This document shows positions 27,391-34,772 of a DNA stretch of 64,000 bases, in pieces; the first letter of the stretch is position 1; every line of letters begins with the position of its first letter. Below the pieces are notes generated by a model. That model searched no databases. It saw only the letters and a program-made list of their open reading frames with translations, and was not told the origin of the DNA. Where the stretch lies: the NCBI RefSeq assembly GCF_000719335.1, contig NZ_JOGB01000054.1, forward strand, positions 1-64,000, written 5' to 3'. This DNA is from Streptomyces sp. NRRL S-87 (GTDB taxonomy: Bacteria; Actinomycetota; Actinomycetes; Streptomycetales; Streptomycetaceae). The position numbers were made by a program, and so were the translations under genes.

Positions 27391-28605
27391 GTGGAACTGA
27401 CTCTCCTCGGCACCGGCGCCCCTGACGGACTACCCCGGGCGGACTGCCCCTGCGCGGTGTGCGCCCTGTCCGTCGGCGAGCGGGCGCGGGCCGCCACCGC
27501 CCTGCTCGTGGACGGCGCGCTGCTGCTCGACCTCACCCCCGGAGCGGCGCTGGCGGCGGCCCGGGCCGGCCACTCGCTGGCGGGGGTCCGGCAGGTGCTG
27601 CTGACCCACCCGCACGAAGGTCCCGCCGTGGAGCTGCCGCCGGGGCTGCCGACCGCGGGGCGGGTGCCGGACGGGCGGGAGCTGGCGGTGATCAGCGGGC
27701 ACCGGGTGCGGGCCGTGCCGATGGACGGGCCCGGCACCGGGTACGAGGTGACCGGGCCGGGCGGCGAGCGGCTGCTGTACCTGCCGCCCGGCGGGGCGCC
27801 CGCGGGGATGGGGTCGGAGGCCGGCGGGGTGCCGGTGGAGCCGTACGACATGGTCGTCGCGGACGTGTCGGGGCGGCCGGACGCGCTGGCCCGGCTGCGG
27901 GCGGCCGGGGCCGTGACCGCGGCCACCGACGTCGTGGCCGTGCACCTGGACCACGACGCTCCTCCGGGCGCGGAGCTGGACCGGCGGTTGGCGGCCGCCG
28001 GGGCGCGGAGCGTGCCGGACGGCAGCACGCTGGTGGTGGGCGAGTACCACGCGGTGCCGGACCTGCCGCGCCGCACCCTCGTGCTGGGCGGGGCCCGTTC
28101 GGGGAAGTCGGTGGAGGCGGAGCGGCGGCTGGAGGCCTTTCCCGCGATCGAGTACGTGGCCACCAGCGGCAGCCGGGAGGGCGATGCCGACTGGGCGGCC
28201 CGGGTGACCCTGCACCGGGACCGGCGGCCGGGCAGCTGGCGGACGACCGAGACGTGCGAACTGGTGCCGCTGCTGGCGAAGGACGGGCCGCCGCTGCTGA
28301 TCGACTGCCTGGCCCTGTGGCTGACCGACGCCATGGACCGGGCCGGTGCCTGGGACGACGCGGTGTGGGAGGAGGGCGGGCGGCGCGCGCTGCGCGAGCG
28401 GGCGGCCGAGCTGGTGGCCGCGGTCCGGGCCACCCGCCGGCACGTGGTGCTGGTCTCGAACGAGGTCGGCTCCGGCGTCGTCCCGGCCACGGCGTCCGGC
28501 CGCCGCTTCCGCGACGAGCTGGGCCGCCTGAACGCCGCCGTCGCCGCCGAGTGCGAGCACGTCCTCCTGGTCGTCGCGGGCCAGGCCCTCGTGCTGCGCG
28601 GTTGA
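27391..28605 (+). CDS. cobU: Adenosylcobinamide kinase/guanylyltransferase fused to an MBL-like N-terminal domain
   Basis: 404 residues. The C-terminal ~175 residues are CobU: P-loop LVLGGARSGKSVEAE, YVATSGSREGDADWAARV, ETCELVPLL, LLIDCLALWLTD and SNEVGSGVVPATASGRRFRD. CobU phosphorylates adenosylcobinamide and transfers GMP to it. The N-terminal ~220 residues begin VELTLLGTGAPDGLPRADCP and CAVC, the opening of PhnP-like metallo-beta-lactamase-fold proteins, but the zinc motif HxHxDH is degraded to THPHEGP. Start GTG 27391 with GGGAGGATC upstream. It is 61 bases ahead of cobT, probably one operon. Confidence 0.93.
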   Translation: MELTLLGTGAPDGLPRADCPCAVCALSVGERARAATALLVDGALLLDLTPGAALAAARAGHSLAGVRQVLLTHPHEGPAVELPPGLPTAGRVPDGRELAVISGHRVRAVPMDGPGTGYEVTGPGGERLLYLPPGGAPAGMGSEAGGVPVEPYDMVVADVSGRPDALARLRAAGAVTAATDVVAVHLDHDAPPGAELDRRLAAAGARSVPDGSTLVVGEYHAVPDLPRRTLVLGGARSGKSVEAERRLEAFPAIEYVATSGSREGDADWAARVTLHRDRRPGSWRTTETCELVPLLAKDGPPLLIDCLALWLTDAMDRAGAWDDAVWEEGGRRALRERAAELVAAVRATRRHVVLVSNEVGSGVVPATASGRRFRDELGRLNAAVAAECEHVLLVVAGQALVLRG

Positions 28606-28666
28606 GGTTGCAAGCACCCTGCGGGCAGGGCGAGAAGGGCCGCGGGCACCCGGTACTGTTCGGCAA

Positions 28667-29728
28667 ATGGACAGGCTGAACCTCGACGACTTCTCCGACC
28701 TGATCGAGCGCCCGGACGCGGGCGTGCGGCGTGACGCCGAAGAGCGGCGCGAGCGGCTGGCCGTACCTGCCGGAGCGCTGGGACGGCTCGACGAGCTCGC
28801 CGACTGGCTGTCCGCCGCCCAGGGCGCCGTACCGGTCCGCCCCGTCGAGCACCCCAAGGTCGTGCTGTTCGCCGCCGACCACGGCGTGGCCTCCCTCGGC
28901 GTCTCCGCCCGGCCCGCCGGCAGCGCCCACGAGCTGGTGCGCGCCGTGCTGGAGGGGGAGAGCCCCGTGGCGGTGCTGGCCCGCCGGCTGGGTGCGCCCG
29001 TACGGATCGTCGACGCCGCCCTGGACTGCGACCCGGAGCTGCTGCCCGAGGAGGTCGTCCGCCACCGGGTGCGCCGGGGCAGCGGCCGGATCGACGTCGA
29101 GGACGCCCTGACCGCGGACGAGGCCGAGGCCGCGCTGCGGCTCGGCATGGCCGTCGCCGACGAGGAGGCCGACGCGGGCACCGACCTGGTCGTCCTCGGC
29201 GACCTGAGCGTCGGCGGCACCACCGTGGCCGCCACCCTGATCGCCGCCCTGTGCGGAACCGACGCGTCGGTGGTCACCGGCCGCGGCGGCCGGCCCATCG
29301 ACGACCTGGCCTGGATGCGCAAGTGCGCGGCGGTCCGCGACGCGCTGCGCCGGGCCCGCCCGGTGCTGGGCGACCAGCTCGAGCTGCTGGCCGCCGTCGG
29401 CGGTGCCGACCTGGCCGCGCTCACCGGCTTCCTGCTCCAGTGCGCGGTGCGGCGCACCCCGGTGATCCTGGACGGCGTGGTCTCGGCCGCGGCCGGGCTG
29501 GTGGCCCAGCGGGCCGCGTTCCGCTCCCCGGACTGGTGGCTGGCCGGCCAGGCCAGCGGTGAGCCGGCCCAGGCGAAGGCACTCGACCGGATGGCACTCA
29601 ACCCTTTGCTCGACCACGGCGTCACAGTGGGAGAAGGCACCGGGGCGCTGCTCGCGCTCCCCCTCGTCCAGGCGGCCGCCGCACTCGCGGCGGAGCTCCC
29701 CGTCCGGACGGTGGAGGAGACGGGCTGA
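28667..29728 (+). CDS. cobT: Nicotinate-nucleotide--dimethylbenzimidazole phosphoribosyltransferase
   Basis: 353 residues, normal length. CobT makes alpha-ribazole phosphate, the lower-ligand nucleotide of B12, from nicotinate mononucleotide and dimethylbenzimidazole. Visible family features are VVLFAADHGVASLGVSARPA, VVLGDLSVGGTTVAATLIA and LNPLLDHGVTVGEGTGALLAL, with the catalytic Glu in VGEGTG. Together with cobU directly upstream and cobS at 21.7 kb it supplies nucleotide-loop assembly. Start ATG 28667. No cobalamin riboswitch was found upstream of cobU. Confidence 0.95.
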   Translation: MDRLNLDDFSDLIERPDAGVRRDAEERRERLAVPAGALGRLDELADWLSAAQGAVPVRPVEHPKVVLFAADHGVASLGVSARPAGSAHELVRAVLEGESPVAVLARRLGAPVRIVDAALDCDPELLPEEVVRHRVRRGSGRIDVEDALTADEAEAALRLGMAVADEEADAGTDLVVLGDLSVGGTTVAATLIAALCGTDASVVTGRGGRPIDDLAWMRKCAAVRDALRRARPVLGDQLELLAAVGGADLAALTGFLLQCAVRRTPVILDGVVSAAAGLVAQRAAFRSPDWWLAGQASGEPAQAKALDRMALNPLLDHGVTVGEGTGALLALPLVQAAAALAAELPVRTVEETG

Positions 29729-29772
29729 ACGTCAGGGGAGCGGTCCCGACCAGGCCGCTCTCCCGCTCGCGG

Positions 29773-29802
29773 CTGAGCGACTCTCGAATCTGAGTGACTC
29801 TC
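29773..29802. promoter_or_regulatory. 13-bp direct repeats upstream of the MprF-like gene
   Basis: CTGAGCGACTCTC (29773-29785) and CTGAGTGACTCTC (29790-29802) repeat with a 17-base period, followed by the small palindrome GGCATGATGCC at 29809-29819. They lie 35-65 bases upstream of the start. Direct repeats of this spacing are typical of response-regulator sites, but the binding protein is unknown. Confidence 0.45.
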
Positions 29803-29836
29803 ACATGCGGCATGATGCCCCATATCATCGTTTTTC

Positions 29837-31672
29837 ATGGGAGAAGTCCGCTTGGCTACCGTAGACACCGATCGTGCGCCCGGCCGCAGCCGGGAGCAGG
29901 TGCGGGGGGAGGACCGGGAGCCGGTCCGCAGCACTGCCCGGTCGCGCCGCAGCGCCTCTTTCGCGGTCTGGTACCTCCGTGCCGTCGCGTTCGTCAACTT
30001 CCTCAGCGCCGTCTGGGTCTCCTTCGGGGCCGACCTGCGCCGGCACAACGCCGACGACTACTTCACCCCGTACATGCTCACCGCGGGCTTCGCCTCGGGC
30101 ATGTTCACCCTCTTCCTCGCGGTGACGATGCGTCGGCGCAAGCGGGCCTCCTGGATCCTGAACCTGGTCCTCAGCGGGCTGCTGCTCGTCGGGCTCGCGC
30201 TGACGCTGGTCTGGCCCGACCCGGACTTCGCCGACATCCGCCGCCACGCGCAGAACTGGGTCTCCCTGGTCCTGACCCTCGCCTTCGTCACGGCCCTGCT
30301 GGTCGGCCGGCGCGAGTTCTACGCCAAGGGCGACCGCTCCAACCCCAAGCTCGCCGCCGCCGTGGCCGTGCTCGGCCTGCTGGTCACCTCGCTCGTCGCC
30401 GCCCTCCTCGTCGGCGCCACCAACACCACGCCCGAGCACGCCGAGGCGTCCTTCATGCACCGCTGGCGGTACGGCGTGATGCGCCTGGTGACGCTGGCCG
30501 CGGACGACTCCTCGTACCCGGGCATCAACACCCCCGGCTGGGTGGACGTGGCCATCAACGTCCTGTCCACGCTGCTCCTGCTGGCCGTCCTGTACGCCGC
30601 CTTCCGCTCCCGCAGGGCCGTCGACCCGCTGACCGAGGAGGACGAGGAGCGGCTGCGCGCGCTGCTCGCCCGGCAGGGCGACCGCGACTCGCTCGGCTAC
30701 TTCGCGCTGCGCCGCGAGAAGAGCGTCATCTGGTCCCCGACCGGCAAGGCCGCCATCGCCTACCGCGTCGTCGGCGGAGTCTCGCTGGCCTCCGGAGACC
30801 CCATCGGCGACCCCGAGGCCTGGCCCGGCGCGATCGAACCCTGGCTGGCCGAGGCCCGCGAGCACGGGTGGGTGCCGGCCGTCATGGGCGCGAGCGAGGA
30901 GGCCGGCACCGTCTATGCCCGGCACGGCCTCGACGCGCTGGAGCTCGGTGACGAGGCCATCGTCGAGACCGACGACTTCACCCTCGAGGGCCGGGCCATG
31001 CGCACCGTCCGGCAGGCCTTCAACCGCGTCAAGCGGGCCGGGTACGAGGTCCGCATCCGCCGCCACGCGGACATCCCGGCCGCCGAGATGGAGGAGCTGC
31101 TGCGGCGCGCCGACGACTGGCGCGACGGCGCGACCGAGCGCGGCTTCTCCATGGCGCTGGGCCGGCTGGGCGACCCCGGCGACGGGCAGTGCGTGATGCT
31201 GGAGTGCACGGACGCCGAGGGCAGGCTGCGCGCCGTGCTGTCCTTCGTGCCGTGGGGCCCCAAGGGCCTCTCCCTGGACCTGATGCGCCGTGACCGGGAC
31301 TCCGAGAACGGCCTGATGGAGTTCATGGTCATCGAACTCCTGCAGCGTTCCCGGGAGATCGGCATCACCCAGGTCTCCCTCAACTTCGCCATGTTCCGCT
31401 CGGTCTTCGAGCGCGGCTCCCGCCTCGGCGCCGGCCCCGTGCTGCGCATGTGGCGGTCGCTGCTGAGCTTCTTCTCGCGCTGGTGGCAGATCGAGTCGCT
31501 GTACCGCGCCAACGCCAAGTACCGGCCGATCTGGGAGCCCCGGTTCATGCTCTTCGAGAAGAGCTCGGACCTGCTGCGCATCGGCATCGCCGCCGGTCGG
31601 GCCGAGGGCTTCCTCGAGGCTCCCGGCCTGCCCAAGTGGCTGCACCGCAAGCACCTGGAGACCAAGCGTTGA
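29837..31672 (+). CDS. Phosphatidylglycerol lysyltransferase-like membrane protein (DUF2156, MprF-type)
   Basis: 611 residues. The N-terminal half has about six transmembrane helices (residues ~40-260). The C-terminal ~330 residues are a DUF2156 aminoacyl-transferase domain of tandem GNAT folds: LGYFALRREKSVIWSPTGKA, VSLASGDPIGDPE, and later LMEFMVIELLQRSREIGI and SLNFAMFRSVFERG. Such enzymes transfer an amino acid from aminoacyl-tRNA to phosphatidylglycerol and reduce membrane negative charge. Start ATG 29837; however GGGAGAAG lies inside the first codons, eight bases ahead of a TTG at 29852, which may be the true start. It overlaps the next gene by four bases (TTGA). Confidence 0.9.
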   Translation: MGEVRLATVDTDRAPGRSREQVRGEDREPVRSTARSRRSASFAVWYLRAVAFVNFLSAVWVSFGADLRRHNADDYFTPYMLTAGFASGMFTLFLAVTMRRRKRASWILNLVLSGLLLVGLALTLVWPDPDFADIRRHAQNWVSLVLTLAFVTALLVGRREFYAKGDRSNPKLAAAVAVLGLLVTSLVAALLVGATNTTPEHAEASFMHRWRYGVMRLVTLAADDSSYPGINTPGWVDVAINVLSTLLLLAVLYAAFRSRRAVDPLTEEDEERLRALLARQGDRDSLGYFALRREKSVIWSPTGKAAIAYRVVGGVSLASGDPIGDPEAWPGAIEPWLAEAREHGWVPAVMGASEEAGTVYARHGLDALELGDEAIVETDDFTLEGRAMRTVRQAFNRVKRAGYEVRIRRHADIPAAEMEELLRRADDWRDGATERGFSMALGRLGDPGDGQCVMLECTDAEGRLRAVLSFVPWGPKGLSLDLMRRDRDSENGLMEFMVIELLQRSREIGITQVSLNFAMFRSVFERGSRLGAGPVLRMWRSLLSFFSRWWQIESLYRANAKYRPIWEPRFMLFEKSSDLLRIGIAAGRAEGFLEAPGLPKWLHRKHLETKR

Positions 31673-32388
31673 GGGACTTCGCACGCCGCGAATGGGGACC
31701 GCTCTACGTCACCGTTCGCGACGCGCTGACCGCCCGCCGCTGGCGGGCGGTCCCGATGACCCTGGGGGCCGTGGCCCTCACGTCCGTCTTCCAGATCGTC
31801 CAGAACCAGCCCTGGGGCTTCCGGCCCGTCCAGAACCTCGGGTCGGTGCACACCACCGACCCGCTGTGGGTGGCCCTGCTGCGCACCCCGCTCTCGCTCT
31901 TCGTGCCCGCCCTGGACCTGCCGGTGTGGGGCGCGCTCGCCCAGATACTGCTGGTCTTCGGCGTCGCGGAGATCTGCATCGGCTGGTGGCGGACCCTGCT
32001 GATCGGATACGTCGCCACGGTCGCCGGCACCACGTACGCGCGCATCGGCGTCGCCCTCGGACCGGAGCACCCGCTGGGCCTGCCCGCCTCGGACAAGCTG
32101 GTCAACGACACCGGCCCGTCGGCGGCCGTGGTGGGCCTGGCGGTGTACCTGTGCTGGCGCTACCGGGCGTACTGGACCGGCGGCCTGGTGGTGCTCGCGA
32201 TGGTCGTCGAGGTGCTGGTCAAGGACAACCTGGCGGGCAAGGAGCACCTGGCGGCCATCGCCGCGGTGCTGCTCCTGATCGGTGCCCGGGTCGCCCTGCG
32301 CGGCACCCCGCCGCCGCCCCCTACCGTGCCCGCCCGGGCACCGGCGGGACCGGCCCCGCGGGACCGCGGGCCGAGCGGCAGGACGTAA
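31669..32388 (+). CDS. Rhomboid-like integral membrane protein
   Basis: 239 residues with about six hydrophobic helices. The start is a TTG at 31669 overlapping the stop of the MprF-like gene (TTGA), so translation is coupled; no ATG or GTG with a ribosome site lies nearby in frame. The stretch NDTGPSAAVVGLAVYL contains a G-x-S pattern like the rhomboid nucleophile site, and GKEHLAAIAAVLLL contains a His in a later helix as in rhomboid proteases, so a rhomboid-like fold is possible. It ends with a Pro-rich cytosolic tail. The coupling suggests joint work with the lipid-modifying enzyme upstream; the function is unproven. Confidence 0.8.
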   Translation: MRDFARREWGPLYVTVRDALTARRWRAVPMTLGAVALTSVFQIVQNQPWGFRPVQNLGSVHTTDPLWVALLRTPLSLFVPALDLPVWGALAQILLVFGVAEICIGWWRTLLIGYVATVAGTTYARIGVALGPEHPLGLPASDKLVNDTGPSAAVVGLAVYLCWRYRAYWTGGLVVLAMVVEVLVKDNLAGKEHLAAIAAVLLLIGARVALRGTPPPPPTVPARAPAGPAPRDRGPSGRT

Positions 32389-32397
32389 CGTGTCGGG

Positions 32398-33714
32398 ATG
32401 AGCTCCCCCCTGGCCGCACCGGCACCCGGGCTGGACCCCACCCGGGCCTGGATGCGCGGCCACCGCACCGCGACCGACGCCGTCCTGGCCTTCGGCGTGC
32501 TCGTCGCCATGGTGCTGGGCTCCTTCGTCCAGCCGCCCGGCATCCACGAGGCGGCCACGTTCGGCACCCGCACCCCGGACCTGCCGAGCGTCGTCCTCAT
32601 GCTCGTCGGCGCCGCGGCCCTGGTGCTGCGCCGCCGCCGGCCCATGGCCGTGCTCGCGGCCACCGGCGCGGTCTCCCTCGTGGAGCTGTTCACCGGCGAG
32701 CCGCGCGCCCCCGTCGCGATGAGCGCCGTCGTCGCGCTCTACACGGTCGCCGCCCGCACCGACCGGCCCACCACCTGGCGGGTCGGGCTGGTCACCATGA
32801 CCTGCCTGACCGCGGTCGCCATGCTGGTCGGCCCGCTGCCCTGGTACGCCCAGGAGAACCTCGGCCTGTTCGCCTGGACCGGCATGGCCGCGGCCGCCGG
32901 CGACGCCGTCCGCAGCCGCCGCGCCTTCGTCGACGCGATCCAGGAGCGGGCCGAGCGGGCCGAGCGCACCCGCGAGGAGGAGGCCAGGCGCCGGGTCGCC
33001 GAGGAGCGGCTGCGCATCGCCCGCGACCTGCACGACGTGGTCGCCCACCACATCGCCCTGGTCAACGTGCAGGCCGGGGTGGCCGCGCACGTCATGGACA
33101 AGCGCCCCGACCAGGCCAAGGAAGCGCTGGCCCACGTACGGGAGGCCAGCCGGTCGGCGCTGAACGAGCTGCGGGCCACCGTCGGGCTGCTGCGCCAGTC
33201 CGGCGACCCCGCCGCCCCGACCGAACCGGCGCCCGGCCTGGCCGTGCTCGACGAGCTCGTCGACACCTTCCGGCACGCCGGGCTGCCGGTGGTGGTGGCC
33301 CGGGACGAGCAGGCGCTGCCGGCGGCGGTGGACCTGGCGGCGTACCGGGTCATCCAGGAGGCCCTGACCAACGTCCGCAAGCACGCGGGGACCGGGGCCC
33401 GGGCCGAGGTCAGCGTGGTCCGCGTCGGCCGGACCGTCGAGATCACCGTCCTCGACAACGGCGGCGACCCGGCCGACCCCGCCCCGGAGGGTCCGGGCGG
33501 CGCGGCGGGCAGGGACGCCCGGACCGCCGACGAGGCGGCGGGTGCAGCGGCCGCGCCGGACGGCGGGGGCCACGGTCTGCTCGGCATGCGCGAGCGCGCC
33601 ACCGCCCTGGGCGGCACCTGCACCGCCGGGCCGCGCTACGGCGGCGGCTACCGCGTGCACGCGGTCCTGCCGGTGGACGGCGCCCCGGCGCCGGCCGCGG
33701 TGGACGCGCACTGA
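32398..33714 (+). CDS. Sensor histidine kinase, NarL-type (HisKA_3)
   Basis: 438 residues. Four or so transmembrane helices fill residues ~25-170. The dimerisation/phosphorylation site is IARDLHDVVAHHIALVNVQA with His212, and the ATPase domain has YRVIQEALTNVRKHAG (N box), ITVLDNGG and GHGLLGMRERATALGG (G boxes). A low-complexity Ala/Gly insertion lies just before the last motif. It starts nine bases after the rhomboid-like gene and is followed by its response regulator at 33824. The signal is not known; neighbouring envelope genes suggest membrane stress. Confidence 0.94.
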   Translation: MSSPLAAPAPGLDPTRAWMRGHRTATDAVLAFGVLVAMVLGSFVQPPGIHEAATFGTRTPDLPSVVLMLVGAAALVLRRRRPMAVLAATGAVSLVELFTGEPRAPVAMSAVVALYTVAARTDRPTTWRVGLVTMTCLTAVAMLVGPLPWYAQENLGLFAWTGMAAAAGDAVRSRRAFVDAIQERAERAERTREEEARRRVAEERLRIARDLHDVVAHHIALVNVQAGVAAHVMDKRPDQAKEALAHVREASRSALNELRATVGLLRQSGDPAAPTEPAPGLAVLDELVDTFRHAGLPVVVARDEQALPAAVDLAAYRVIQEALTNVRKHAGTGARAEVSVVRVGRTVEITVLDNGGDPADPAPEGPGGAAGRDARTADEAAGAAAAPDGGGHGLLGMRERATALGGTCTAGPRYGGGYRVHAVLPVDGAPAPAAVDAH

Positions 33715-33823
33715 CCCCCGCGCCCGCCCCGCCGGATCGCGAGTCGTCCGCCCGGCGCGGGGCTGCCCGGCCGGGGGGAGGCCCGGCCGGGAGAGGCGTG
33801 CGGCGGCTGCTTAGGGTGGGGCC

Positions 33824-34579
33824 ATGACTGCGGAAGCGGACCACGGGCTCGCGGGCGCCGACCGGACCGAGCGCCGGATCAGGGTCGTACTCGCCGACGA
33901 CCAGGCCCTGTTGCGCAGCGCCTTCAAGGTGCTGGTCGACTCCGAGCCCGACATGGAGGTGGTCGGCGAGGCCTCCGACGGGGCGCAGGCCGTCGAGCTC
34001 GCCCGTACCCGGCAGGCCGACGTCGTGCTGATGGACATCCGCATGCCGGGCACGGACGGACTGGCCGCCACGCGGATGATCAGCGCCGACCCGGAGCTCT
34101 CCGGGGTCCGGGTCGTCATGCTCACCACCTTCGAGGTCGACGAGTACGTCGTGCAGTCGCTGCGGGCCGGCGCCTCCGGGTTCCTCGGCAAGGGCGCCGA
34201 GCCCGAGGAGCTGCTGAACGCCGTCCGGATCGCCCACGCGGGGGAGGCGCTGCTGTCCCCGGCCGCCACCAAGGGCCTGATCGCCACGTTCCTGCGCCAC
34301 ACCGGCGGGCTGGCCGCCGGTGACGACGGCGACGGACCGGGCGGGGGAGCGGGCCGGCACGCCGAGCGGCTCGCCGCCCTGACCGGGCGCGAGCGCGAGG
34401 TGCTGGTGCTCGTCGCCGCCGGGCTCTCCAACGACGGGATCGCCGACCGGCTGGAGGTCAGCCCCCTCACCGTCAAGACCCACGTGAACCGGGCCATGGC
34501 CAAGCTCGGCGCCCGCGACCGGGCCCAACTGGTCGTCATCGCCTACGAGTCGGGCCTGGTACGCCCCCGCGTGGACTGA
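33824..34579 (+). CDS. NarL/LuxR family response regulator
   Basis: 251 residues. The receiver domain (about 20-140) has acidic pocket LADDQALLRSAFKVL, phospho-acceptor Asp71 in VVLMDIRMPG, and a conserved Lys in GASGFLGKGAEPEE. A Gly-rich linker precedes a LuxR-type helix-turn-helix: LTGREREVLVLVAAGLSNDG, then LEVSPLTVKTHVNRAMAKLG. It pairs with the kinase ending at 33714 and lies directly upstream of the RND exporter gene, its likely target. Start ATG 33824. Confidence 0.95.
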   Translation: MTAEADHGLAGADRTERRIRVVLADDQALLRSAFKVLVDSEPDMEVVGEASDGAQAVELARTRQADVVLMDIRMPGTDGLAATRMISADPELSGVRVVMLTTFEVDEYVVQSLRAGASGFLGKGAEPEELLNAVRIAHAGEALLSPAATKGLIATFLRHTGGLAAGDDGDGPGGGAGRHAERLAALTGREREVLVLVAAGLSNDGIADRLEVSPLTVKTHVNRAMAKLGARDRAQLVVIAYESGLVRPRVD

Positions 34580-34607
34580 TTCCCTCCGCCCACCCCGACG
34601 CAGGGGA

Positions 34608-34627
34608 GGAGTACACCTCCGTACTCC
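34608..34627. promoter_or_regulatory. Inverted repeat upstream of the RND exporter gene
   Basis: GGAGTAC - ACCTCC - GTACTCC has perfect 7-bp arms with a 6-base spacer, 29 bases after the response regulator stop and ~145 before the exporter start. It resembles a dimeric response-regulator site. Assignment is inference. Confidence 0.5.
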
Positions 34628-34772
34628 AAACGCGGTATGCGCGAGATAAGGAAAGGGACCTGCGGGCGAGGAAGCGGGCCGCCCCGATGGCGGAGGGTGG
34701 ACGGTGACCGGCGCTCCGTCGGCCGCGTACGACGTCCTGCCCGACCCGCCACGGAAGAGAGACCCACCACCC

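Noticed and set aside
28606..28666. Cobalamin riboswitch before the cob genes
   Set aside because: No B12-box-like sequence was seen upstream of cobU, cobT or cobS, and the gaps are too short for the aptamer at cobT.
29773..29802. PHO box (PhoP binding site) before the MprF-like gene
   Set aside because: PHO boxes use 11-base repeats of GTTCACC type; the repeats here are CTGAGYGACTCTC with a 17-base period.
27430..30048. Long minus-strand frames opposite cobU and cobT
   Set aside because: Compositionally biased translations with no motif, while the plus strand encodes complete CobU and CobT.
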